A DNA stretch of 64,000 nt from Propylenella binzhouense (GCF_009866965.1 NZ_SPKJ01000001.1:1-64000); one strand, 5' to 3'. Shown: positions 17,075 through 25,848, numbered from the stretch's first letter. Numbers and translations are program-made. Notes: generated from the sequence alone by a model not told the origin.

Positions 17075-17111
17075 GACAGCCTCTTGCTCACGGGGTCGAG
17101 GCGTGCACAAA

Positions 17112-17771
17112 TCAATCTTTACCGCTCCCCGGCCGAATTATGGTGACCTGTCGAGGGCCTTCCAACGATATTGCGCCGCGCTCGCGAAGATCGGTGAACG
17201 CCCGGCAAACGGTTTCAGTGGAGAGACCCAGCAGGTCGGCGATATCGTAGCGCGTGATGGGAAGGGCCAGACCATCTTCGCCAGACCGCCCAACTCTGTC
17301 CCGGAAATGCACTAGGAACGCCTTCACGCGCTCAGGGGCCGACGTTGTGCTGACAACTAGCATCTGCTGTTCGAGCCTCTCGATTGCTGCAAACGTGCCC
17401 ATCCGAATGAGTCGGGCGACCGATGGGTCTGAATCCGCAAGAGCCTCCGTCATCCTTCGCGGATAGCAGGCGATCGTTGTTCCTTCCACTATCGCCTGAA
17501 CCGAAAACCCGTGCTTTTCATTTGACGAGAAGCCAAAGAAGTCTCCGGGCAGGTGGATATCCGCGATCTGCCGGCGCCCATCGCTTCGAATTCGATATTT
17601 GCGCGTAGCACCCGAGACAATACGATACCACCAATCACAACGATGATCGCATTCAAAAACGTCTTGATCGCGATGAAAGGTACGCAGAATGCTGATCGAG
17701 TGGATGTCCTTCCCGTTTCTACTATTATGCGGTCCAAAATCTGGGTCGGCACATCCTGAGGAACGAAACAT
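17112..17771 (-). CDS. Crp/Fnr-family transcription regulator (FixK/NnrR-like)
   Basis: A 219-residue regulator with an N-terminal cyclic-nucleotide-like beta-barrel (YRIVSGATRKYRIRSDGRRQ, IADIHLPGDFFGF) and a C-terminal winged helix (ITRYDIADLLGLSTETVCRA, FTDLRERGAISL). The CX2CX7C iron-sulphur motif of true Fnr is absent. The recognition helix keeps the E and R of the Fnr pattern E-x-x-S-R, but the Ser is replaced by Cys (ETVCR). Start: ATG at 17771 has AAAGGGG before it; a GTG at 17795 would add 8 residues. It is convergent with kefB. It is the natural candidate for the CTGAC-N4-GTCAG sites of this island (inference). Confidence 0.88.
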   Translation of the reverse strand: MFRSSGCADPDFGPHNSRNGKDIHSISILRTFHRDQDVFECDHRCDWWYRIVSGATRKYRIRSDGRRQIADIHLPGDFFGFSSNEKHGFSVQAIVEGTTIACYPRRMTEALADSDPSVARLIRMGTFAAIERLEQQMLVVSTTSAPERVKAFLVHFRDRVGRSGEDGLALPITRYDIADLLGLSTETVCRAFTDLRERGAISLEGPRQVTIIRPGSGKD

Positions 17772-17834
17772 TGACACCCCTTTCGAGAACGGCACCGCCC
17801 AAGGAAAGGGGGACGGTCGGGGTGAGGATATGAA

Positions 17835-18062
17835 ATGGCACGTGTAAGGGACTATTTGTGGAATCCCCTTATGGGCCTTCTCTCAACGGACAAAAGTGGC
17901 TTGTTCGTAGTAGAATTGGAGCTTGGAGCGTTTCGCCGACACGACCGCAAGGCATATGCTGAGCCATTACCCGAACAACGCCAAGGCATGCTGTTTCTCA
18001 TCTCGACGGGCCGCTTGCGCTGGCGCGCGCTGCGACCGCCCAACCCGATGGCATGGCCATAA
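17835..18062 (+). CDS. Possible small protein, unrecognised
   Basis: A 75-residue frame without recognisable domains (MARVRDYLWNPLMGLLS, then FVVELELGAFRRHDRKAYAE). A comparable frame exists on the other strand, so it may not be a gene. It lies between the Crp/Fnr and LuxR genes, in a 321-base stretch where I see nothing else. Confidence 0.25.
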   Translation: MARVRDYLWNPLMGLLSTDKSGLFVVELELGAFRRHDRKAYAEPLPEQRQGMLFLISTGRLRWRALRPPNPMAWP

Positions 18063-18092
18063 GGTCGGCGGTGAACGTCGCCACGGGCGGCG

Positions 18093-19184
18093 CTATTCCT
18101 TCAGACCCGCGAGAACTGCAAGCTTGATCGCCTCAGCGACGGTCTTCACCCCGAGTCGCCGCAACATCCGCGAGCGATGGACTTCGACGGTACGGACACT
18201 AATGCCAAGGTCGTGGGCAATTTCCTTGTGCGCCTGGCCATCCGCTAGCCTGACGAGCACCTGCCGTTCGCGCTCGCTGAGGCTCTGCAGGCGCGCAGCC
18301 GCTTCCTCCCGTTCATCGGAGATCGCTGGAGACGTTCCGTCCTTCAGTTCGATCGATGTCTTCGAGGTGCTGGAGACCTCCTTGCCAATGATGCCGATCG
18401 CGACCGGGCCGGTTGGTGGCAGATCGAGGCGATAGCAATCGAAGAGGAAAGGCCTTGCTTCCTTGGACTTGGTATTGAGAAGCCGGAGCATGCCGGTCCA
18501 GTGCCCCTCGGAGAGAAGTCGATGCCACACGCCGTAGCGAAGCTGATCACGGTCGCCGATCGCCAGAAAATCGGCGATATGAAGTTCCGAGGCCTCGCGC
18601 ATGTCGGCCAGGCCGACGTGCTGTAGGCCGGCCGGGTTCACGAACAGCGGCCGGCCCTGGAGGTTCATGATGCCAATGAAGTCAGAGGAAGCCTCGATGA
18701 GCCTTGCGAGATATGCGCTGGGAGCGGTCGTCTCGCGCCGGCGCAGCTCCAGCATGGCCTGGCTTGCGGCCATCCGCTGGAGGAGTGTCTCGACGTCCGT
18801 CGGAAAATCCGGTCGTTCCGATGCGACGATAAGGGTTGCCTCTCCATGATTACCGATGGGTGTCGCGTGGACGGTGACCTGATTGCCGCTGACGGGACTG
18901 ACGATCTTCCCGCCATCGGTGACGGCGCTAAGGAGCGAATTGCGGACTGTGGGAACGAATGCCGGTGGAAGACGCCCGCTGGGACCGTATGCGAGTTCCA
19001 CCACGACGTGCAGCGTTGCAATCGACACATAAGCAAAGTCGGCACGGAGCGTCTTCACGAGAACCGAGGCGAGGCTTTCGGCGACGGCATCCTCGTCGAG
19101 ATCCTTCCAGTCCGCCTGAAGGGCGGAGAGGTGGAAGAGATCGTCAAGCGCACGGACCAGGTTCTGTTTTTCCGCCTCAGGCAT
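18093..19184 (-). CDS. LuxR-type regulator with GAF- and PAS-like domains
   Basis: A 363-residue transcription regulator. Residues about 25-150 look GAF-like; 165-275 are PAS-like (LIEASSDFIGIMNLQGRPLF, VNPAGLQHVGL); 295-360 are the LuxR helix-turn-helix (LSERERQVLVRLADGQAHKE, IAHDLGISVRTVEVHRSRML). A cytoplasmic one-component sensor is likely; ligand unknown. There is no phospho-receiver domain. It sits between the Crp/Fnr gene and the second hsp20 cluster, so it may be a second regulator of the island. Confidence 0.85.
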   Translation of the reverse strand: MPEAEKQNLVRALDDLFHLSALQADWKDLDEDAVAESLASVLVKTLRADFAYVSIATLHVVVELAYGPSGRLPPAFVPTVRNSLLSAVTDGGKIVSPVSGNQVTVHATPIGNHGEATLIVASERPDFPTDVETLLQRMAASQAMLELRRRETTAPSAYLARLIEASSDFIGIMNLQGRPLFVNPAGLQHVGLADMREASELHIADFLAIGDRDQLRYGVWHRLLSEGHWTGMLRLLNTKSKEARPFLFDCYRLDLPPTGPVAIGIIGKEVSSTSKTSIELKDGTSPAISDEREEAAARLQSLSERERQVLVRLADGQAHKEIAHDLGISVRTVEVHRSRMLRRLGVKTVAEAIKLAVLAGLKE

Positions 19185-19406
19185 TCGCGTCTCCGCCGAT
19201 CCGGGTTATCCGACAGATCCTGCGGATCGGGTCTTGCCTGCTACAACCAGGATCGGATTTCGGCTACAATTCGATTTGTGTTCGTGGCGGCCAGCCCAAT
19301 CAGCCGCCATGGGCAGTTGTCAGGATCGATGGACAATCTAAATTTGCAGCGGTGGCTATGTTCTGTCCAGACGGAGCGGCGATAGTACGAACCGGAAATT
19401 GAGGTC

Positions 19407-19730
19407 ATGAGGTTGGACACGAACGTGACTACGAAGGAGCGACCGATCTACACCGTTCTCGATGACCCCGGGCTAGCTGCCGGGAACGAGATTATCGTGA
19501 CCATCTTCGACTGGCAGGGAAAGGCCCCTGTGCGGGCCACCCTCGGATGGATAGCGCATGCCCGGAAGGAGGCCGAAGTTGGGCCGGACGAGAGTGACGA
19601 GGTCGAAGTCGGTCTCGCACTGGCTCGGGCCCGACACCTTCAGCGGCGCTATGGGTTCCGGAGGATCGTGATCGTGCTCGAGCATGAAGACCTTTGGGAT
19701 CCGGCTTGGGGCGAACTCGTGCGTCGCTGA
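19407..19730 (+). CDS. Conserved hypothetical protein
   Basis: A 107-residue soluble alpha/beta-looking protein (YTVLDDPGLAAGNEIIVTIF, VEVGLALARARHLQRRYGFR, RIVIVLEHEDLWDPAWG). I do not recognise the family. Coding looks genuine: GAGGTC before the ATG, and a hydrophobic beta strand plus amphipathic helices in this frame. It precedes the hsp20 triple cluster. Confidence 0.55.
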   Translation: MRLDTNVTTKERPIYTVLDDPGLAAGNEIIVTIFDWQGKAPVRATLGWIAHARKEAEVGPDESDEVEVGLALARARHLQRRYGFRRIVIVLEHEDLWDPAWGELVRR

Positions 19731-19899
19731 GGCCGTATCGACGATCCAGGACGGTCGCCAGAGCTGGATGCGCTAGACCAGCATGTGGGTTGCTGCGCCC
19801 GACGGCTCGGCGCCGTGGCGAGCATGGGAATCCCGCCCACGTAGGTCTCGGGCAGCACGCTGGACTGCTGGACCGAAGAGTCCGTCTTTTTCTCTGAAA

Positions 19900-19913
19900 C
19901 TGACGGTCATCAG
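19900..19913. promoter_or_regulatory. Palindrome CTGAC-N4-ATCAG upstream of the hsp20 triple operon
   Basis: CTGACGGTCATCAG lies 58 bases before the hsp20-3 start. CATCAT (19937-19942) is centred about 33 bases downstream and could be the -10, the distance expected for a class II Fnr-type activator site. One mismatch from the perfect palindrome. Confidence 0.55.
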
Positions 19914-19971
19914 TGCTGACCCCGGAGCTGAGCTGCCATCATACCTGCAACATCAGCAAGGGAGTTCGGTG

Positions 19972-20412
19972 ATGCTCGCTTATCAGGGAAATGCGGGGCG
20001 CTGGTTCGATCCGCTCCGCCAAATGCGGCTCATGCAACAGGATATGAATCGCCTGATGGACAGCCTCCGGGCGCCGGCGCCGCCCGAGTTCCCGCTGATA
20101 AACATCTGGACGGGTCCCGACGGAGCCGTCATCACCGCGGAGATTCCCGGCGTCTCGCCGGACGACCTCGAAATCACCGTCCACCAGAACACAGTGACGC
20201 TTCGTGGTCAGCGCGTGGCCGAGCCGGTCGGCGAAGGCGACATTCTGCATCGTCGCGAGCGCGTTGCCGGTGCCTTCGCGCGCAGCCTGGTGCTGCCGTT
20301 TCGGGTGGACGGGGACAAGGCAGCGGCAATGTTTCGGAACGGGCTTCTTCGCCTCGACTTGCCTCGCCCGGAGGCCGATCGCCCCCGCAAGATCACCGTC
20401 AGCCGCTCTTAG
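19972..20412 (+). CDS. Small heat-shock protein Hsp20, copy 3
   Basis: A 146-residue Hsp20: PLRQMRLMQQDMNRLMDSL arm, crystallin domain about 45-135 (INIWTGPDGAVITAEIPGVS, PDDLEITVHQNTVTLRGQR, FRNGLLRLDLPRPEADRPRK). The start ATG at 19972 follows GGGAG at 8 bases; the longer frame from 19783 is unsupported and would run through the Fnr-type site. First gene of a three-hsp20 operon with 11- and 9-base gaps. Confidence 0.92.
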   Translation: MLAYQGNAGRWFDPLRQMRLMQQDMNRLMDSLRAPAPPEFPLINIWTGPDGAVITAEIPGVSPDDLEITVHQNTVTLRGQRVAEPVGEGDILHRRERVAGAFARSLVLPFRVDGDKAAAMFRNGLLRLDLPRPEADRPRKITVSRS

Positions 20413-20423
20413 GGAGAATAGTC

Positions 20424-20807
20424 ATGGCCGATCAGGAAACCAACGGAAGCGTGGCTGCAGAGACCACACGAGATGTTCCGGTCTTTGTACCCCCCACAGA
20501 TATCATCGAGACCGAGTCCAGTCTGCTTATGGTCCTCGACGTCCCCGGCGCCGATCCGGACAGCCTCGATGTGACGCTCGACAAGCGGGTACTGCGGATC
20601 GCAGCCCGCTCGGCGTCAAGCCATCCCGAGGGCTGTACGTTGCAGCACGCGGAGTACCGGGATGGGAACTACGAGCGGAGCTTCGTCATCTCCGAACCTG
20701 TCGACGCGGCAAAAATCGAAGCTGTGTTCAAAGACGGCGTTCTGCGGTTGACGCTACCGAAGGCGACGCCTGCGCCCGCCGCCAAGATCCCTGTCAAGGC
20801 CGCGTGA
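20424..20807 (+). CDS. Small heat-shock protein Hsp20, copy 4
   Basis: A short 127-residue Hsp20, mostly crystallin domain (about 25-120): VPPTDIIETESSLLMVLDVP, GADPDSLDVTLDKRVLRIAA, YERSFVISEPVDAAKIEAVF. The N-terminal arm is brief, and the C-terminal AAKIPVKAA has an I-P-V anchor. GGGAGAA stands before the ATG. Middle gene of the operon. Confidence 0.92.
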   Translation: MADQETNGSVAAETTRDVPVFVPPTDIIETESSLLMVLDVPGADPDSLDVTLDKRVLRIAARSASSHPEGCTLQHAEYRDGNYERSFVISEPVDAAKIEAVFKDGVLRLTLPKATPAPAAKIPVKAA

Positions 20808-20816
20808 GGAAAGACA

Positions 20817-21320
20817 ATGAGGATCACCGATCTTATTCCTTGGCGTACCTCCCGTCGGGACGTGGCCGTGCGAACGGAGCCGGCGGACCCGATCCGCGCA
20901 TTTCGGCAGGACATCGATCGCGCATTTGAGAATTTCTGGCGGATAATACCGTCTTCATTTCCGGCGCTCGGTCAGTCTGAGTTTGCCGATGTCGTTCGCG
21001 TTGATGTCAGCGATAGCGGCAAAGAAGTAACCGTCACGGCCGAATTGCCGGGTCTCACCGAAGACGATGTCAACATCTCCATCGTTGATGGAGAATTGAC
21101 GATCCGCGGTGAAAAGAGGACCGACCGGCAATCAGAGGACAACGGGCTCATAGTCCACGAGCGAGCCTATGGCGCCTTCGAACGCACCTTGCCGCTACCC
21201 GAGGGAGTGGATCCCGACGCGGCCAGCGCGACATTCAAGAACGGTCTACTGACGGTGGTGCTTCCAAAGACAGCCGAGGCCCTTGCCAACGTCAAGCGTA
21301 TCCCTGTGCAGGCGGGTTGA
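20817..21320 (+). CDS. Small heat-shock protein Hsp20, copy 5
   Basis: A 167-residue Hsp20 with the same beginning as copy 2 (ITDLIPWRTSRRDVAV versus VRDLIPWG), arm FRQDIDRAFENFWRI, crystallin domain about 60-160 (VDVSDSGKEVTVTAELPGLT, FERTLPLPEGVDPDAA, FKNGLLTVVLPK) and KRIPVQ tail. Last gene of the operon, closed by the hairpin at 21354. Copies 2 and 5 appear to be paralogous. Confidence 0.93.
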   Translation: MRITDLIPWRTSRRDVAVRTEPADPIRAFRQDIDRAFENFWRIIPSSFPALGQSEFADVVRVDVSDSGKEVTVTAELPGLTEDDVNISIVDGELTIRGEKRTDRQSEDNGLIVHERAYGAFERTLPLPEGVDPDAASATFKNGLLTVVLPKTAEALANVKRIPVQAG

Positions 21321-21353
21321 CATCGCCGCTTCTTAGCCCCACCCGCCTTGCCT

Positions 21354-21383
21354 GCCCGCCATCCTGCCCCCCGGATGGCGGGC
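21354..21383 (+). terminator. Terminator-like hairpin after the hsp20 operon
   Basis: GCCCGCCATCC (21354-21364) pairs with GGATGGCGGGC (21373-21383), then ATTCCTTT. Perfect 11-bp stem with a loop of 8 and a short T-rich tail. Confidence 0.7.
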
Positions 21384-21550
21384 ATTCCTTTGGGCAGCAA
21401 GCCAACATCTCGGTATGATGATCATCCGCGTGTCCAGATCGCCGGAAGTGTCCGCTATCCGTGCAGTGGTTCGTGATCGAGGGTGCAGCTGCTCGATCCC
21501 CACCCGTGCCCGCCGGGTCGGCCTACGACGTCGGCCCACCGTCTTCGGGA

Positions 21551-22381
21551 TTATCGATTCCCAATCTGCAGACTAAAGAGCCGGTTGAGTTCAGCCAGAT
21601 CGGCTGGAGCAAGCCGCAACTCGAGTGCTTCCCGATTATCTTTGACATGCTCTGCGGTTGCAGCCTTCGGAATGGCAACGACACCCTCTTGGCTCAAGAT
21701 CCAAGCGAGCGCCAGGCGGGCGCGGCTCACCCCGTATCGGTCGGCTATGCGCGCCAGCCTTCCCTCGCGAGCGAGTTGACCTCGCTCGATGGGTGAATGG
21801 GCTATGAGTGGAATTCCCCTCTCCCGGCACCAAGGCAGGAGATTGCGCTCAATGCCGCGTCTCATGAGATTGTAGGCGACCTGGTTGGTCTGAACGGATT
21901 TTCCCATCGGAACGGCCGCTAAGTCTCGCAAGTCGTCAATACCGAAGTTACTGACCCCCCAGTACCGTATTTTTCCCGCGGCTTTTAGGGTTTCGAAGGC
22001 CTCGATGGTTTCGCTCAGCGCGACGTTACCCCGCCAATGAAGCAGATAAAGATCAATCCAGTCCGTGCGGAGACGCTTTAGGCTCCGGTCACAAGACGTC
22101 AGGACGCCGAGACGGGAGGAGCGATGCGGATGCACCTTGCTAACGATGAAGACTTTATCGCGCTGACCCGCAGCAGCCTCTCCCACAACCTCCTCAGCGC
22201 CTCCGTCTCCATAGGTTTCTGCCGTGTCGATGAGCGTCATATCGAGGTCGATGCCGGTTCGCAGTGCGGCCACCTCTGCTTTGTGCGATTCGCGGTGCTC
22301 ACCCATCCCGCATGTGCCCTGTCCGAGCAGTGGTATCGTCTCTCCGGCGGGTAAAAGTATCGTCCTCATCGTGGCAGGCAT
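21551..22381 (-). CDS. Aldo/keto reductase
   Basis: An NADPH-dependent oxidoreductase of 276 residues reducing aldehydes or ketones. The (beta/alpha)8 family marks are LIDTAETYGDGGAEEVVGEA (catalytic D and Y), VSKVHP (K), YLLHWRG (H), VQTNQVAYNLMRRGIE, and the C-terminal IPKAATAEHVKDN NADP-binding signature. The frame is open far upstream but runs through the alcohol dehydrogenase region; starts at 22381 or 22369 (MRTILLPAGETIPLLGQGT) match the family, and neither has a strong Shine-Dalgarno. Probably detoxifies reactive carbonyls together with the neighbouring dehydrogenase. Confidence 0.88.
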   Translation of the reverse strand: MPATMRTILLPAGETIPLLGQGTCGMGEHRESHKAEVAALRTGIDLDMTLIDTAETYGDGGAEEVVGEAAAGQRDKVFIVSKVHPHRSSRLGVLTSCDRSLKRLRTDWIDLYLLHWRGNVALSETIEAFETLKAAGKIRYWGVSNFGIDDLRDLAAVPMGKSVQTNQVAYNLMRRGIERNLLPWCRERGIPLIAHSPIERGQLAREGRLARIADRYGVSRARLALAWILSQEGVVAIPKAATAEHVKDNREALELRLAPADLAELNRLFSLQIGNR

Positions 22382-22674
22382 GAGGGTTCCTATTGGGCTT
22401 GGCCGCGCTGAACCTTCGGAACAGGTTCTCGGAGGCGGGCTGATTGATCGTGCGGACCACGCGACTTTGTGGGAATCCCTTATCGTAAAATCCCGTATGG
22501 GCCGTTGGGGTGGTCCCGCCTGAAAGCCCGGCCGACCGATCGTCCTGTCGACCCCGGCGAGACCAAGCAGGTAGGCAGCCCTATCCGGCACCAACCGCCG
22601 AAAGCTCGCCGCTTTGCCAGCGCCCACCGGCAGCCGAGGATCCGCGATGGGGCCGCCCTGAATGATGGCGCCCG

Positions 22675-23715
22675 CTAGTCCGCCTCGATGATGACCTTGA
22701 GCGCTCGCGTATCTGATGCTTTCGAGAAGGTCCCGTAAGCGTCGAGAATGGCATCGAGCTTGAAGCGGTGAGTGATCAGCTTTTTCGGATCGATTTTCCC
22801 GGATCGCACGGTCTTCAGCAGCATCGGTGTGGTGACCGTGTCGACCAGGCGCGTAGTGATGGCGATATTGTGCGACCAAAGCTTTTCAAGATGAAGGTCA
22901 GCCTTAACACCATGAACGCCGATGTTGGCGATGACGCCGCCCGCGGCGACGATCTCCTGGCACAGCTCGAATGTTGCGGGGATGCCGACGGCCTCGATGG
23001 TTGTATCCACCCCCTTGTTCTCTGTCAGTTGGAGAAGCTGCCGCTTTGCCTCCTCTCCGGTGGCCTTGACCGTCTTTGTCGCACCGAAACGCTTCGCGGC
23101 CTCGAGCCGGTTCTCGTCGAGATCGATCACGATCAGTTCTGCAGGTGAGTAGAACTGCGCCGTCAGCAGAGCTGCCAGGCCGACAGGCCCCGCGCCGACG
23201 ATCGCCACGGAAGCACCCGGCTGGACTTTGCCATTGAGCACGCCGCATTCAAAGCCGGTCGGCAAGATATCGCTTAGCATTACCAGTGCATCTTCATCGG
23301 TGCCGTCCGGGATAGGATAGAGGCTGGTGTCAGCGTGAGGAATGCGGACGTACTCGGCCTGCGTGCCATCAATGGTGTTGCCGAGAATCCAGCCACCGGT
23401 TGTGCAGTGGGAATACATGCCGCGCCGGCAATATTCGCACTTGCCGCAGGAGGAGATGCAGGAAATCAGGACATGGTCGCCCTTCTTGAATTGCGTCACT
23501 CCTGCGCCCGCTTGCTCGACGACGCCTACGCCCTCATGCCCGAGGACGCGCCCAGGCGCGCAGGGGGGAACGTCACCTTTGAGGATATGCAGGTCAGTGC
23601 CGCAGATGGTGGTTTTCGCCACCCTGACGATGGCGTCGGTCGGATTCTGGACGGCCGGAATATCACGCTCCTGGAGCGATTTCTTGCCGGGCCCTTCAAA
23701 GATGAGAGCTTTCAT
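22675..23715 (-). CDS. Zinc-dependent alcohol dehydrogenase
   Basis: A medium-chain dehydrogenase of 346 residues oxidising alcohols or reducing aldehydes with NAD(P). Catalytic zinc ligands are in TTICGTDLH and GHEGVG; the structural zinc loop is CGKCEYCRRGMYSHC; the Rossmann motif is VAIVGAGPVGLAALL with a following IVIDLDENRLEAAKRFGAT (acidic end, NAD preference likely). It is preceded on its own strand by the palindrome at 23787-23800, 72 bases before the ATG, so it is probably part of the same regulon as the chaperones. Confidence 0.93.
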   Translation of the reverse strand: MKALIFEGPGKKSLQERDIPAVQNPTDAIVRVAKTTICGTDLHILKGDVPPCAPGRVLGHEGVGVVEQAGAGVTQFKKGDHVLISCISSCGKCEYCRRGMYSHCTTGGWILGNTIDGTQAEYVRIPHADTSLYPIPDGTDEDALVMLSDILPTGFECGVLNGKVQPGASVAIVGAGPVGLAALLTAQFYSPAELIVIDLDENRLEAAKRFGATKTVKATGEEAKRQLLQLTENKGVDTTIEAVGIPATFELCQEIVAAGGVIANIGVHGVKADLHLEKLWSHNIAITTRLVDTVTTPMLLKTVRSGKIDPKKLITHRFKLDAILDAYGTFSKASDTRALKVIIEAD

Positions 23716-23786
23716 TGTTTTCTCCGTCGCTGACGATCGGTGGGACGTGCAGTAATCACTAGATCAGCACCACGATTGGCCCTGCA

Positions 23787-23800
23787 CTGACGTTTGTCAG
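23787..23800. promoter_or_regulatory. Palindrome CTGAC-N4-GTCAG upstream of adh
   Basis: CTGACGTTTGTCAG, perfect half-sites, 72 bases upstream of the minus-strand dehydrogenase start. ATCTAG (23759-23764 on the minus strand) is centred 32 bases away and may be the -10. The flanking ACTGAC/GTCAGT extends the dyad by one pair. Confidence 0.6.
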
Positions 23801-24127
23801 TGTCGCGAGGACGCGCCTGCGTACGCGCCAAATGAGCGTGATAATTGCGCCCGGCACTGCCGGGGCGCGTCAGCCTCTGTGATCGGGGTGCAATTCACGA
23901 TCGTCACGCTGGGCCACGCCTCAAAGCTGGCTCTGACGCAGATACGGCTCGTTCGAGAGCTCCGGTACCGCGCCACTTCCGGTGACTTTTTGTGTCGGAT
24001 TGAGAGCCGCTTTTCGACGGTGGCCTAAGGACAAGATGCTTAACCGGTGAGCCGGTTGTTCGAAGCCGGTGCCGTTCGCCTCCTGACAACTGCGTCGCAC
24101 CCTGGCAATCACAAATGTTGAGCAACG
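23801..24127. other. Intergenic stretch between adh and usp, no gene seen
   Basis: The 515-base gap 23716-24231 carries one Fnr-type palindrome for each divergent gene (23787 and 24128). The frames between them look like noise, and no RNA gene is recognisable. Confidence 0.6.
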
Positions 24128-24141
24128 CTGACGAGCGTCAG
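24128..24141. promoter_or_regulatory. Palindrome CTGAC-N4-GTCAG upstream of usp
   Basis: CTGACGAGCGTCAG, perfect half-sites, 90 bases before the universal stress gene. CATCCT (24164-24169) is centred 32 bases downstream as a possible -10. Confidence 0.6.
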
Positions 24142-24231
24142 TGAACGGCCAGCCGCGGGCCCTCATCCTACTAGGATGATCCGGACCTTGAATTCAAGAG
24201 GTCGGTCGTGGTCGCGCCTTAGGAGGAGAGC

Positions 24232-25068
24232 ATGATTAAGGTGTTGGTGGTCAGACTCGACGGAACGGGCGGAGACGATTTCAGGCTCGCGGCCACGGAA
24301 AGTCTGGCGAAATTGTTCAATGCCCATGTGATTGGATTGATAATTAACGTTTTGCCCGACCCAACCATCGTCGACAGCGTGGTCAACGTGAACGAGTGGT
24401 CCCGACTTCTCGATCAGGCACAGACGGCAGGAAGAGAGTTCGAGGACAAGATCAAGAACCGCCTGAAAGGCCTAGCGTCGTCATCCGAAGTGCGTCGAAT
24501 CGATGCGTACGCCCATGAGCAGGCGCGTCTCACGGCACGGGAATGCCGGACGGCAGACGCCCTCGTCGGTCTTCGCCTCAGCGATGAGGATGATGCGATT
24601 GAACTGCACGACGTGGTGGAGGAAACCCTGTTCGAGGCGGGAAGGCACATCTTCCTCGTGGCTGATCAGAGGAGCTTCGACGAGGGTTTTCAGCATGCGG
24701 TGATTGCCTGGAACGGCAGCCGCGAAGCAACACGGGCGGTAGCCGAGGCATTGCCGTATCTTGAGAAATCGAAAGCAGTCACTGTGCTCCGCATCGGCGG
24801 GGAAGGCGAGTCAATTCTGACCGCGACGCAGGATGATAGACTCGTTGCTTATCTTCGACGACACGGCATCAGCGCCGCGCTGGAGCGGGTTGCGAGGAAG
24901 GGGCTTGGCAACGTCGCGACGGCGCTGGCGGACGAAGTGGTTGCGCGCAAGGGTGACCTGCTTATCATGGGCGGCTACGGCCATTCCCGGTTGCGGGAAT
25001 GGTTGCTCGGGGGAGCGACGTACCAGCTCCTTCGCAAGTCGCCAGTGTCGCTCGTCATGGCGCATTGA
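24232..25068 (+). CDS. Universal stress protein, tandem UspA type
   Basis: A 278-residue cytoplasmic protein. The C-terminal UspA domain (about 145-278) holds HAVIAWNGSREATRAVAEAL, GDLLIMGGYGHSRLREWLLG and GATYQLLRKSPVSLVMAH, the usual G-x2-G-x9-G-(S/T)-like ATP-binding pattern. The N-terminal half (IKVLVVRLDGTGGDDFRLAA) is a degenerate Usp domain. AGGAGGAG precedes the ATG. It lies behind the palindrome at 24128. Confidence 0.9.
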   Translation: MIKVLVVRLDGTGGDDFRLAATESLAKLFNAHVIGLIINVLPDPTIVDSVVNVNEWSRLLDQAQTAGREFEDKIKNRLKGLASSSEVRRIDAYAHEQARLTARECRTADALVGLRLSDEDDAIELHDVVEETLFEAGRHIFLVADQRSFDEGFQHAVIAWNGSREATRAVAEALPYLEKSKAVTVLRIGGEGESILTATQDDRLVAYLRRHGISAALERVARKGLGNVATALADEVVARKGDLLIMGGYGHSRLREWLLGGATYQLLRKSPVSLVMAH

Positions 25069-25137
25069 AATGCTGTCCATTGGTTTCTGGGAATGAGCCG
25101 GCGCGTAGCGGTCTCTGCCGGCCGCTGCGAAGGATCG

Positions 25138-25848
25138 ATGATCATGACGAATCCAGACGACGAGGGGATTCTTGAGACGCGGAAGGTCCGTGAAGTGGCC
25201 GGCATATTTCATAGGAAAGACACTCTCGAGGATGCAATCGAAGCCCTCTTGCATGCAGGTTTCGACCGAGCGGATATTGACATCATGGGTGAGCTCGAAG
25301 CGGTCAGGCGCTGTCTGGGCATGCTCTACATTCCGCCGGAGGAGATCGCCGATGTGCCGGGGACCCCGCGTCGGGCGTTTGTCGCCCGAGACGATCTCGC
25401 AACGGCGACCGCCGGCGTGGCGGGAATCCTCTTCTATGTTGGCGCTACGGCGGCCGTGATGTCCGTCGTCGCTTCCGGCGGAAGTCTCGCAGTGATCGCC
25501 GCAGCCGCAATGGCAGCCGGGACGGTCGGAGCGGGCATCGGCACTGCTGCAGTTCGACTGCTTGGCAACAAGCAGGCGGAGGAGCTCGAGCTTCAGCTCA
25601 TGTCTGGCGGCATTGTGCTCTGGGTGCGTGCCCGTACCGCGGAGAAGGAAGCGGAAGCACAGGAGATTCTGGCAAAATTCGGTGCCGAAGCGATCCGGGT
25701 ACATGAGATTGATATCGTGAAGCGGTTGGAAGACGTGCCTCTTGCGAACGTTCAGCCGGACCCGTGGCTGGAAAGAGACGCGCACACCGGAAGTTACGAC
25801 CGCAAGAGATCGGGCCTCTCTACGGGGCTTGCGGCAAGGTGGCTTTAG
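25138..25848 (+). CDS. Membrane-embedded general-stress-like protein, unknown function
   Basis: A protein of 236 residues: an N-terminal alpha/beta part (REVAGIFHRKDTLEDAIEAL, HAGFDRADIDIMGELEAV), two glycine/alanine-rich hydrophobic helices (GVAGILFYVGATAAVMSVVA and LAVIAAAAMAAGTVGAGIGT), and a C-terminal beta/alpha part (GGIVLWVRARTAEKEAEAQE). The arrangement is like YflT/GsiB-type general stress proteins with a glycine zipper. The start is ATG at 25138 with AAGGA just before it; 25144 is also possible. It follows usp after 69 bases on the same strand. Confidence 0.7.
   Translation: MIMTNPDDEGILETRKVREVAGIFHRKDTLEDAIEALLHAGFDRADIDIMGELEAVRRCLGMLYIPPEEIADVPGTPRRAFVARDDLATATAGVAGILFYVGATAAVMSVVASGGSLAVIAAAAMAAGTVGAGIGTAAVRLLGNKQAEELELQLMSGGIVLWVRARTAEKEAEAQEILAKFGAEAIRVHEIDIVKRLEDVPLANVQPDPWLERDAHTGSYDRKRSGLSTGLAARWL

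Noticed and set aside
22382-22879. Upstream extension of the aldo/keto reductase frame to 442 residues
   Set aside because: It overlaps the 3' end of the alcohol dehydrogenase and shows no family sequence before MPATMRTILL.
23904-24166. Two small minus-strand frames in the adh-usp gap
   Set aside because: They have no ribosome-binding site, overlap each other and have noise-like composition; one runs through the usp palindrome.
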